From assembly GCA_046728115.1 (NCBI GenBank), contig JBKPDW010000239.1:1-25992 (forward strand): a DNA stretch of 25,992 bases, given 5' to 3'. This document shows, in pieces, positions 1 through 7,903 of the stretch (positions within the stretch are counted from its first letter, which is position 1; each line of letters opens with the position of its first letter). The notes beneath the pieces were generated by a model that saw only the letters and a list, made by a program, of their open reading frames with translations, was not told where the DNA came from and ran no database searches. Origin of the DNA: CAVSWN01 sp046728115. Lineage in GTDB: Bacteria; Acidobacteriota; Vicinamibacteria; Vicinamibacterales; CAVVIG01. The translations under genes and the position numbers were made by a program.

Positions 1-1
1 C

Positions 2-44
2 CTAGTTCGACTTTGTCAGATCGCTGAAATAGTTCGCGTTTCGC
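2..44 (+). repeat. left terminal inverted repeat of the IS701-like element (with CTAG)
   Basis: Bases 2-22 match the reverse complement of 1410-1430 at 21 of 21 positions, and 30-44 match 1387-1401 at 15 of 15. The blocks sit 28 and 29 bases from their outer ends. The first four bases, CTAG, are probably duplicated target rather than element. Confidence 0.85.
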
Positions 45-1426
45 GCGTGATCTGAATTGAGGACATTGTACTTGTCGTCGTCGTTTGGTACGGTGCAGCG
101 CGGTGGTCGACCACACGGCCACGGCGCGCATTCAGCGACTCGTCCGCTGGCTGGAGCAGTTCAAGTCGTGCTTCGGCCATCGCGCGCAGTTGATGGCGCT
201 GCGCACGTACGTCCAGGGCGTCTTCAGCGACAGCGAACGGAAGTCGATGCAGGCGATGCTGGCGCGCGTCACCGAGCCAGTCGCCTACCACGCATTTCAG
301 CACGTCATCACGCACGCGCCGTGGGATGCCGACCGCGTCTGGCGCCGCCTTCGCGCAGTGCTGCCGGAGCGACGCGGCATTTTCATCCTCGACGGCACCA
401 GCTTTCCGAAACAGGGGCCCGCGTCGGTGGGCGTCGCGCGCCAATACTGCGGCGCGCTGGGCAAGATTGCCAATTGCCAGGTGGCGGTCACCGCCGCGTT
501 GTGGACCGGCGTGCGGGCGTGGTGTCTGGGCGCCCTGTTGTATCTGCCCGAAGAGTGGCTCACCCCGCTGGCGCGCGAACGCGCGCGAATTCCCGGCGCG
601 GTGCGGTTCCACGAGAAATGGCGACTGGCGCTCCGGCTGCTGCGGCAGACGCGCGCCAGCGGGTTCACGTTGACGGCGGTGTTGGCCGATGCCGAATTCG
701 GCGACGTGACCGCGTTTCGGGCGGCGCTGCACCGCCTGCGCTTGCCGTACGCGGTCGGCATCTCGTCGCACCTGACGGTCTTCGCGACCCGGCCACGCCT
801 CGTGCGGCCCGAACCGCCGCCCCGAGGTCGCCCGCGTACCCGCTGGCGGATGGCGCGACCCATCGTTCCGATCGCCGTGCGCGCGTTGATCGCCCAACTG
901 CGGCGGTCGGCGTGGCGACGGGTCACGTGGCGCAACGGGACTCAGCCCAAGCGCAGGGCCCGGTTCACGGCCGTGCGCGTCACCCCCGCTCACGACTGGC
1001 GCGGCGGCCGCCTCGCCCCCGAGATCTGGCTGCTCTGCGAAGAAGAGGCGGGACGCAAGCGCCGGCTGAAGTACTACTTCGTCAATCTGCCGGCCTCGGC
1101 ATCGTTGCGGGCGCTGGTCCGGTTGACGCATCAGCGCTGGGCGATCGAACAGCAGTACCAAGAACTCAAGAGCGAGCTCGGCCTCGATCACTTCGAGGGG
1201 CGCACCTGGCCGGGGTGGCAGCACCACGTCGTCTTGACCGCGGTCGCTCACGCGTACATCCAACGCGAGCGGATGCGCCGGGGCGCAGCAGCCCTGACGT
1301 TTCCGGCTGTGCGCGCCATCGTGCAGGAAATCTTCACCGCGCTGTTGTTTGCCGCGAAACCACGCTACATGCATTGGATGAATCAGGCGAAACGCGAACT
1401 ACAACTACGGATCTGACAAAGTCGAA
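6..1426 (+). mobile_element. IS701-family insertion sequence, complete
   Basis: A single intact DDE transposase gene lies between terminal inverted repeats. Bases 2-22 are the exact reverse complement of 1410-1430, and a second matching block (30-44 against 1387-1401) extends each end to about 43 bp with a one-base offset. The outermost four bases on both sides are CTAG. IS701 elements are known to duplicate a 4-bp YTAR target, and CTAG fits this and is its own complement. I therefore place the element at 6-1426 with CTAG duplications at 2-5 and 1427-1430. The palindromic target makes the boundary ambiguous by four bases. The window starts one base outside the element. Confidence 0.88.
85..1416 (+). 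CDS. IS701-family DDE transposase
   Basis: This 443-residue transposase is predicted to cut and paste the surrounding element. It has the IS701/IS4-type RNase H fold signatures: a first Asp in FILDGTSFPKQG (D103), followed by SVGVARQYCGALGKIANCQ, a second Asp in ADAEFGD (D202), and a Glu in RWAIEQQYQELK (E355). R351, E355 and K362 keep the R-(3)-E-(6)-K spacing of the IS4-type YREK signature, but the Tyr position is Thr (T348). The frame is open throughout and ends in the right terminal repeat, so the element could be active. The start is uncertain: TTG at 85 is the longest option, GTG at 103 is another, and no well-placed ribosome-binding site is seen. The family call is firm. Confidence 0.9.
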   Translation: MVRCSAVVDHTATARIQRLVRWLEQFKSCFGHRAQLMALRTYVQGVFSDSERKSMQAMLARVTEPVAYHAFQHVITHAPWDADRVWRRLRAVLPERRGIFILDGTSFPKQGPASVGVARQYCGALGKIANCQVAVTAALWTGVRAWCLGALLYLPEEWLTPLARERARIPGAVRFHEKWRLALRLLRQTRASGFTLTAVLADAEFGDVTAFRAALHRLRLPYAVGISSHLTVFATRPRLVRPEPPPRGRPRTRWRMARPIVPIAVRALIAQLRRSAWRRVTWRNGTQPKRRARFTAVRVTPAHDWRGGRLAPEIWLLCEEEAGRKRRLKYYFVNLPASASLRALVRLTHQRWAIEQQYQELKSELGLDHFEGRTWPGWQHHVVLTAVAHAYIQRERMRRGAAALTFPAVRAIVQEIFTALLFAAKPRYMHWMNQAKRELQLRI

Positions 1427-1430
1427 CTAG
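1387..1430 (-). repeat. right terminal inverted repeat of the IS701-like element (with CTAG)
   Basis: This is the reverse-complement partner of the left end. The transposase stop codon (TGA, 1414-1416) lies inside the perfect outer block, so the gene runs into the terminal repeat. The last four bases, CTAG, are the probable target duplication. Confidence 0.85.
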
Positions 1431-1470
1431 AAGGCTTTCGTTACGGAATCAAGACTTTTGTCACGCCGGT

Positions 1471-4400
1471 TCAGCGCGAGATCAGCGGCGCGCCAACTGC
1501 TCGATTAAAGGCGGGAATTTCCTGGTCGACCAATTTTTTGTATTCGGCTTTGGCTGCGTTCAAGTCCTTCTCGATGGTTTCCAGCACACTCACCGACGTG
1601 TCCGTTGGCGGGAAATCGGCGCCGCCAGCCACGTCCCCCGCCCCCGGACCGACTTCGCCGTTGAGCCAGATGAGATTCGTGTAGACCCGGTACGCCTGCT
1701 GAAAATACTTGTCGTCGCTGGTCATCTGCGCCGGCTCGAGCAGGCGCGACTCCACGTCGAGCAGCCTCTTGTCCATGTCGGCAATCTGTTTGAGCAGTGC
1801 CTCCTTCGTCCGATCGTTTCTGTAGGCCTTCTGAACATCTTCGAGCTGCTTGCGCAACACCTCGATCGCGTTGACCATGTCGGCTGCCGCGCTGATGTCG
1901 TCACGCAGGCGGAGCTGCAGGCGCACGGACAAATCCAGATCCGCGACAGACGTTGGGACTTTGGGATCCCTCGAGATCTCCAGCGGCTGCGTGAGCGACT
2001 GGCCGCCGACGGTCAGCTTGACGGTGTACCGCCCCGGAACGACGATGGGGCCGACTTGCGCCTGCTCGAGGCCCCAGTGGGTCACGGGCCGCGTGTCCTG
2101 CCCGCGGAAGCGAGGCTCTTCCCAGATGTGCGGGTTTTCGGCAGGCGTGGTCCGCATCGCAATCAGCCGCGGCGGATCGTGGCGCAAATCCCACGAGACG
2201 CGATTCAAGCCTTCTCGCGCGGCGCTTCGCAATTCGCGCACGATGCTTCCGTCGCTGCCGAGGATCTGCAGCTGCACCTGATCCTGCGGCGCAGTCTTGA
2301 GCGAAAAGTTGATCAGCGCCCGCCCGCGCTGCGTCCAGCGATACGCCGGCCGCGGCGCAAACAGGTGGACGGTCTCTGTTGCTGCCGGACCGCCCTGCTC
2401 GAGTGGTGTGATGTCGTCGAGCACGTACAACCCACGGCCGTAGGTAGACACGACGACATCGTGGAACTGCTTCTGGACCACGACCCAGCTCACCGGCGCG
2501 CGCGGAAGACCCGCCGACACTTCGGTCCAGTGCGTCCCGTCGTCCAGCGTGTAGAAGAATGCCCGGCCGGTACCAGCGAACAGCAGCCCCTGCTTGTTGG
2601 GATTTTCCGCCACGGCTTTCACGTAGGACAACGGGTGCTTGTTCGGCAGATCGCCGTTGACCCGCTTCCAGGTCGCGCCGTAGTCGCTGGTCTTGAAGAT
2701 GTACGGTTCGCGACTGTCCATCAGGTGGGCATCGACGGCGACATATGCGGTCGCGCCACTGAAATGCGACGGCTCGATCTTCGACACCACGCCCCACATT
2801 GGCATGCCCGTGATGTTCTTCGAGACGTCGTTCCACTTCGCGCCTCCGTCGCGCGAATACCAGACCTTGCCGTCGTTGGTCCCGGCCCAGATGAGCCCCT
2901 TCTCGACCTCCGATGTGGCGATCGCGAAGATCACCTCCGGCGCAAACTGACCCAGGTTGTCGCCGACGATCCCGCCAGACGGCATGATCTTTGAGGGATC
3001 CTGCGTCGACAGATCGGGGCTGATCACTCGCCAACTGTGGCCGCCGTTGTTCGTGTGGAAAATCACGTTGCAGCCGTAATACACGTTGTTGTGATCGAAT
3101 GGATCGATGGCGAGCGGCGCCGTCCAGTGACAGCGGTACTTCGATTCGGTCGGCGGCGCGTCCAGCGTGATCATGCTCGGCGCGACAGACCGCGCGATCC
3201 TCAGGCGATGGTCGTAGCGAGTGACTTTGTTTCCGTAGCAGGTTGACCACACAATATCGGGATCGGCGGGGTCCGGCATGGTGAACCCGGATTCGCATCC
3301 TCCCAGGCCGTGATCCCAGGTGTTGCCCGATCCGTTGTAGCCCGCTCCCGCACCCTCGGCGGCCACGATCGAGCCGCGCATCGTGCCATCGTCCTGCATG
3401 TTCGAGTACACGTAATACGGAATCTGAGTATCCACGGCGACGTGGTACATCTGGCCGATCGGCAGCTGCACGCGCTGCGTGCTGCGGCCGTGCTGCGTGG
3501 TGATCGTCAGGCCGGCGTCGTGCGCGATGGCAAAGCGATCAGGATCCTTCGGATCCCACCAGATGTCGTGGTTGTCGCCGCCCCAGTTGCGCTCGTCGAA
3601 CGAACGGCCACCGTCGGTTGACTGCCAGAACGAACTGTTCGACACGAGGACCTCGTCCTCGTTGGCTGGGGAGACGCGCAGATGAATGTAGTACCCCGCT
3701 CGCCCGATCAGCGCTCGCTGCCAGTTGACCACGCGCCAGGTGCCGCCGCCGTCATCCGATCGCCAGACCGATCCCTGGTCCTTGGTTTGAATCAGGGCGT
3801 AGACGCGATTGGAGTCGGTCGGCGCGACCGCCACATCGATTTTCCCACCGGGCTGCGCGGAAGCCCTTCGGCTCGCCGCTCGCCCGTCTGCGGCTCGCTC
3901 AGGGCCGGTCCGAGCCGGGCCCATCTGGAACCTCCATCGTGGCTCACGTAGACACCACTCCCTGGTCCACCGCTGATCTCGGCCCAGGGATGCATTTCCA
4001 CTTGCCACGTGCCGGCAAAGAGCGTTCGCGGATTCTTCGCGTCCATCGACAGGCCCGAACAGCCGGTGTTCTCGTCCACGAACAGCACGCGTTCCCAATG
4101 CTCGCCGCCGTCGGTCGTCCGAAAGACCCCCCGTTCCTGCTGAGGCGCCGTCAGTCGCCCGGCGGCGCAGGCAAAAACAATGTCGGCGTTGGTCGGGTGA
4201 ATGACGATGCGGCCGATGCGACCCGTTTCGTCGAGGCCCATGTGTACCCAGGTTTTTCCGGCGTCGAGCGACTTGTAGATGCCGTCACCGATCACGTCGC
4301 TGTCCCGTATCGCCCACGCCTCGCCGGTGCCCGCCCACACGATGCTGGGATCCGACGGCGCAACCGCGAGAGCACCGATCGCCTGCACCGGCATGCTGTC

Positions 4401-4766
4401 GGCAATCGGGTTCCAGCGGATGCCGCCGTCGGTCGTCTTCCAGATTCCGCCCGACGCGGCTCCAGCGTAGTACACGAACGGATCGCCTGGGACTCCCGCA
4501 ATCGACGCGACCCGGTTGCCGACGGCCGGGCCGAGAAAGCGGAACGAAAGTGCGTCGGGTGGTGGAGTACCGGCGCCACGGCGCTGCGCGCTGCCGACCA
4601 CGCACGCCATCGCCAGCATCAGCGAGAACGCGATCGGACGGCTGAACGCTCGGCTAAGGCCTCGCGCTTCATTTGCGAACGTGTCCGCGTCAGAGGGAGC
4701 GCGAGCCTGCAGGCGAGCGCGAGCGGTCAATCGAGCGCCACTCGAACGAAAGTCCGTTGTCATCAA
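1471..4766 (-). CDS. VPS10/sortilin-like Asp-box beta-propeller protein, split by a -1 frameshift
   Basis: This is a large secreted or periplasmic protein of the VPS10-domain/BNR-repeat 'glycosyl hydrolase' group common in Acidobacteriota; its substrate is unknown. About ten Asp-boxes (S/T-x-D-G-G-x-x-W) are visible, such as KTTDGGIRW, RTTDGGEHW, VSHDGGSRW, RSDDGGGTW, YSRDGGAKW and YTLDDGTHW. A helical, probably coiled-coil region follows near the C-terminus. A hydrophobic export segment (FSLMLAMACVVGSA) sits about 45-60 residues after the first start (TTG 4766, ATG 4763), so the true start may be further in. The frame entered at 4766 stops at 3792. The family sequence resumes in the -1 frame from 3840 to 1471, giving about 1,098 residues when joined, close to what I expect for the family. 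The switch falls on G GGA AAA at 3840-3846. It starts 21 bp after the ADOP stop, so it is probably the last gene of the padR-ADOP operon. It could also be a pseudogene or carry an assembly error. Confidence 0.8.
3816..3846 (-). promoter_or_regulatory. candidate -1 ribosomal frameshift signal: slippery heptamer plus hairpin
   Basis: Read on the minus strand in the upstream frame, the codons are GTG GGA AAA, so G GGA AAA (3846-3840) has the X XXY YYZ phase. Slipping back one base continues ATC GAT GTG GCG, giving the in-family string PVGKIDVAVAP. Nine bases further on is a GC stem, CGGTCG-CGC-CGACCG (3830-3816). The arrangement matches known -1 signals, but no function is shown and a 1-nt loss from the G/A run would look identical. 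Confidence 0.4.
4644..4670 (-). repeat. interspersed repeat, copy 1 (5' part of the VPS10-like gene)
   Basis: This 27-base stretch matches 14979-15006 at 23 of 28 aligned positions with one gap and in the same orientation. It encodes the EARGLSRAF stretch just before the hydrophobic export segment. Its position at the 5' end of a gene, like the other copy, suggests a dispersed REP-like sequence rather than conserved protein. Confidence 0.4.
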
Positions 4767-4787
4767 CGGACATTCTAGGGGCGAGCG

Positions 4788-7427
4788 CTACTCCGCACGA
4801 AGCGCCAAGGCAGGGTCGACTCGGGCTGCTCGCCGAGCTGGCAGCCCACACGCGGCCAGCGCGATAGCGAAGAGAATCATCGTCGCGAGGGAGAAGCTGA
4901 GGACATCGAAACTGGCGACGCTGAAGAGCAGGCTCGCAAGCGCCCGCGCCGTAGCGGTTGCGAGGAGAAGCCCCGCCGCGGCGCCACCCGCAAAAAGCGC
5001 CAGACCCCGTCGTACAACCAGCGCCACAATCTCGCTTCGACGAGCGCCGAGCGCTAATCGGATGCCGAACTCTCGCTGACGCTGGCCCACCGCGTAGGCG
5101 ATCACTCCGTAGACGCCGATGCTCGCGAGCAGCAGCGCGATCGCGGCAAACCCGCCGAGCAGCGTTGTCTGGAGCCAGCGCTGCGCGATCGATCGATCGA
5201 CGACGGCCGCGAGCGTACGCGCATCGTAAACGGGCTGTTCAGGATCGACCGATCGAATGGCCGCAGCGACCGACTGGGCGATCGCTGCGGGGTCGCCGCG
5301 CGTGCGCACCGCTATCGCCATTCGGTCCTGCGTCCGCTGCTTGTAGTTCCAGTAGACCTGCGGCCGCACGTCGGCATCCAGCCGATCGTGCCGGATGTGG
5401 CCGACGACGCCGACAACGGTGAGCCAGGGCTGGCCGGCGACGGCAATTCGAACGCGGCGGCCGAGCACCGGCGCCGTTCCAAAGACCGCTCTGGCCAGCT
5501 GTTCGTCGATGATCGCGACGGGCAGCGCGCGCTCGTCGTCGGTTTCGGCAAAGACACGACCCGCCACGAGCGGAATCTGGAGCGTGCGGAAATAGTCCGG
5601 CGTGATCGTCCGCCAGTCGGCATTCAAAGCCATCTGGCGGCTGGCGTCGATCCCCTCGAACTCGACCGGGCCCGTCTGGATGCCGCCCCCCAACGGCAAT
5701 CGATTGACCATCCCGACGGCCGTGACATCCGGCAGCGCCCGGACGCGTTCGACGAGTCGCGCAGAAAACGTGGCGACGTCCACATCCTTCGGGTACTTCG
5801 ACCGTGGGATCGCGAGATGCACGGTGTACACGCCGTCCGGATTGAATCCTGGATTGACTTGACGCAGTGCGATGAGGCTGCGCATCAGCAGCGACGCGGC
5901 AATAACCAGCCAGATGGTGGCCGCGATCTGGGAGATGACCAGCAGATCGCGGCGCCGCGCTCGTCGCACGCCGCCGGCTACGGCGCGCGATACCTCCGAC
6001 ACCGACGTCGACAGGCCGCTGCGCGAAGCGTCCACCGCCGGCCACGCGCCTACGAAGACGGCGATTGCAACCAGCGCGAGGGACGCGAACACGAGCACCG
6101 GCACGTGCAGCCCGATGCTTTCGGCGCGTGGCAAATCCGCAGGCAGGAGCGGACCGATGCCGTTGATCGTCCATGCGGTCGCGACGAGGCCGAGCGCCCC
6201 GCCCACCGCGAGCATCGGCACGATTTCTGCGATGGATTGCGCGACGAGGCGCGCACGTCCCGCGCCCAGCGCCGCTCGAACCGCGAGTTCCCGCTGACGA
6301 ACGAGGGCCCGTGCGAGCAGCAGATTCGCGAGGTTGGCGCAGCCGACGAGGAGCATGGCGACGACTGCGGCCAGGAGGATATAGAGCGGCTTGCGAATCA
6401 CGCTCACCGTGTCTTCCAGCATCGGCACGACCTCGGCGCCAATGCCCTCGTTGCTCTTCGGAAATTCCTTTTCGAGTTGTCCCGAAATGACCGTCAGCTC
6501 GGCCTGCGCCTGTTGGACCGTGACGCCCGGCTTGAGCCGCGCCACCGCCAGGTACGAGTAGTTCTGGCGATTGACGAGCTCCTCGGGGTCGAACGTCAGC
6601 GGGGTCCAGATCTGATAGTCGCGCGTGGGATAGGCGAAGTCGCCGCGCATCACGCCGACGACTGTGTGCGGCACGCCGCTCAAGGCGATCGTGCGGCCGA
6701 CGACCGCCGGATCACCCCCGAAGCGCCGCTGCCACAGTCCGTAACTGAGAAGCGCGACGCGTTCGTGACCGATCTCGTCCTCGTCTTCCGTGAACGTGCG
6801 GCCCAGGAGCGCGCTCACGCCGAGGACGGGAAACAAGCTCGCCGATGTCCGTGCCGCGTTCAGCCGCTCGGGTTCGCCCTCGCCCGTCAGATTGAAGTTG
6901 GCGATCGGCCGGAGCACAGCGATGTCCTCGAAGACGTGATTGCGGGCCTTCCAGTCGTACACGTTGGCCATGCCGACGTAAGGGCGCGGAAGACCGCGTT
7001 TGGGTGCGGTAGACCAGAGGTTGACCAGACGATCGGCGTCCCGGTACGGCAGCGGACGCAGCAGGACGCCGTACACCACGCTGAACATCGCGGTCGTCGC
7101 GCCGATCCCGAGCGCGACCGTGAGGATCGTCGCCACGGCAAGCCCGGGAGCGCGAAGCGACAGGCGGATGCCGTATCGAAGATCCTGCAGCGCGTTGGTC
7201 ACCCACGCGACCCCGCGCGCTTCGCGCGACTCCTCGACAACCTGCGTGACCGGACCGAACTCGCGGCGCGCCGCCTGTGGCGCGTCCTCAGGCGACATGC
7301 CACGGGCGAGATTCTGCTCAATGAGATGCGCGAGATGTTCGCGAATCTCGTCAGTGAGATCGCGATCGACCGCGTCGGATCGCATGAGCGCCCGGACACG
7401 CATCCGCAGGCTTTGGAGCCAGCGCAT
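4788..7427 (-). CDS. ADOP-family (MacB/FtsX-type) permease
   Basis: This 879-residue inner-membrane permease belongs to the acidobacterial duplicated orphan permease group, which resembles MacB permeases but is fused in tandem and has no ATPase gene beside it. The N-terminus (to about residue 80) is soluble and helical. It is followed by a membrane segment (about 94-123), a periplasmic MacB-PCD domain, a first FtsX bundle (about 345-470), another membrane segment near 503, a second periplasmic domain and a final FtsX domain (about 747-879) ending ARRAARVDPALALRAE. The ATG at 7427 is supported by AGGAAGGTG just upstream. It lies between padR (111-bp gap) and the VPS10-like gene (21-bp gap), and the PadR partner is characteristic of this family. 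The transported substrate, or a role in mechanotransmission, is unknown. Confidence 0.9.
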   Translation of the reverse strand: MRWLQSLRMRVRALMRSDAVDRDLTDEIREHLAHLIEQNLARGMSPEDAPQAARREFGPVTQVVEESREARGVAWVTNALQDLRYGIRLSLRAPGLAVATILTVALGIGATTAMFSVVYGVLLRPLPYRDADRLVNLWSTAPKRGLPRPYVGMANVYDWKARNHVFEDIAVLRPIANFNLTGEGEPERLNAARTSASLFPVLGVSALLGRTFTEDEDEIGHERVALLSYGLWQRRFGGDPAVVGRTIALSGVPHTVVGVMRGDFAYPTRDYQIWTPLTFDPEELVNRQNYSYLAVARLKPGVTVQQAQAELTVISGQLEKEFPKSNEGIGAEVVPMLEDTVSVIRKPLYILLAAVVAMLLVGCANLANLLLARALVRQRELAVRAALGAGRARLVAQSIAEIVPMLAVGGALGLVATAWTINGIGPLLPADLPRAESIGLHVPVLVFASLALVAIAVFVGAWPAVDASRSGLSTSVSEVSRAVAGGVRRARRRDLLVISQIAATIWLVIAASLLMRSLIALRQVNPGFNPDGVYTVHLAIPRSKYPKDVDVATFSARLVERVRALPDVTAVGMVNRLPLGGGIQTGPVEFEGIDASRQMALNADWRTITPDYFRTLQIPLVAGRVFAETDDERALPVAIIDEQLARAVFGTAPVLGRRVRIAVAGQPWLTVVGVVGHIRHDRLDADVRPQVYWNYKQRTQDRMAIAVRTRGDPAAIAQSVAAAIRSVDPEQPVYDARTLAAVVDRSIAQRWLQTTLLGGFAAIALLLASIGVYGVIAYAVGQRQREFGIRLALGARRSEIVALVVRRGLALFAGGAAAGLLLATATARALASLLFSVASFDVLSFSLATMILFAIALAACGLPARRAARVDPALALRAE

Positions 7428-7440
7428 CGGATCACCTTCC

Positions 7441-7537
7441 TGCGACGTGCAATGCGGGGCTCGCGGAACTGCTGAGCAACGTTCTCGGCGGAATCTGGTG
7501 CTCTGCGGACTCTGCGCCCTCTGCGTTGCACGTCGCG
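7441..7537. repeat. padR-ADOP gap: tandem CTCTGCGNN words with an inverted repeat
   Basis: Three head-to-tail 9-mers of the form CTCTGCGNN fill 7501-7527. An inverted repeat brackets the gap: 7441-7455 pairs with 7523-7537 at 13 of 15 positions, with an 11-bp perfect core at 7442-7452 and 7526-7536. It could fold in the padR-ADOP mRNA and tune downstream expression. This is one of six word-repeat gaps in the window. Confidence 0.55.
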
Positions 7538-7538
7538 A

Positions 7539-7865
7539 TCACGCCGTCCGCACGACCATCGTGATGGCCGCCGCGAGCCGCTCCCACGATGCGGCCTCGC
7601 GGTCGAGCTGTTTCCGCCCCGCTCGGGTCAACGAGTAGAACTTCGCCCGCCGCTTCTGCTCGGAGACGCCCCACTTCGCCGTAATCCAGCCCTGGTGCTC
7701 GAGGCGCTGCAGCGCCGGGTACAACGACCCCTGCTGAACGAGCAGGACATCGTTCGACAGCTGTCGAATGCGAGCGGCGATGGCCCAGCCGTGCTGCGGC
7801 TCGAGGGCGAGCGACTTGAGGATCAGCAAGTCGAGCGTTCCCTGAACGAGGTCGACAGGTTTCAT
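7539..7865 (-). CDS. PadR-family transcriptional regulator (ADOP-associated)
   Basis: This 108-residue protein is a short PadR-type winged-helix repressor. It opens with LVQGTLDLLILKSLALEPQH, contains the PadR signature QQGSLYPALQRLEHQGWI (about residues 44-61), then the wing (KRRAKFYSLTRAGRKQL) and a single C-terminal dimerisation helix. This compact form is the one normally found directly upstream of ADOP permeases, as here. The ATG at 7865 lacks a clear Shine-Dalgarno sequence. The predicted transcription start is only a few bases upstream, so the message may be nearly leaderless. A 30-bp palindrome covering the promoter (7872-7901) suggests autorepression and control of the whole padR-ADOP-VPS10 run. 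The inducer is unknown. Confidence 0.92.
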   Translation of the reverse strand: MKPVDLVQGTLDLLILKSLALEPQHGWAIAARIRQLSNDVLLVQQGSLYPALQRLEHQGWITAKWGVSEQKRRAKFYSLTRAGRKQLDREAASWERLAAAITMVVRTA

Positions 7866-7871
7866 TCTTAT

Positions 7872-7901
7872 GATTATCTACACCAGCTGATGTAGATAAT
7901 C
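7872..7901. promoter_or_regulatory. 30-bp palindrome, probable PadR operator
   Basis: Arms GATTATCTACA and TGTAGATAATC are perfect complements, and 14 of 15 base pairs match across the 30 bp (only 7883/7890 fails). It ends six bases before the padR ATG and is AT-rich in a GC-rich region. PadR proteins are known to bind such dyads over their own promoters. It also overlaps the stop codon of the FAD monooxygenase gene upstream. Confidence 0.75.
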
Positions 7902-7903
7902 AA
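7875..7903 (-). promoter_or_regulatory. candidate padR promoter nested in the palindrome
   Basis: On the minus strand, TTGATT (7903-7898) and TAGATA (7880-7875) are 17 bases apart and lie in the two arms of the palindrome. Bound repressor would therefore cover both promoter elements. Predicted initiation near 7868 leaves almost no 5' leader before the ATG at 7865. Confidence 0.45.

Noticed and set aside
5388..7475. 695-codon plus-strand open frame opposite the ADOP permease
   Set aside because: The composition (Arg, Asp and His runs) is that of a shadow frame, and the minus-strand permease has complete family motifs and a ribosome-binding site.
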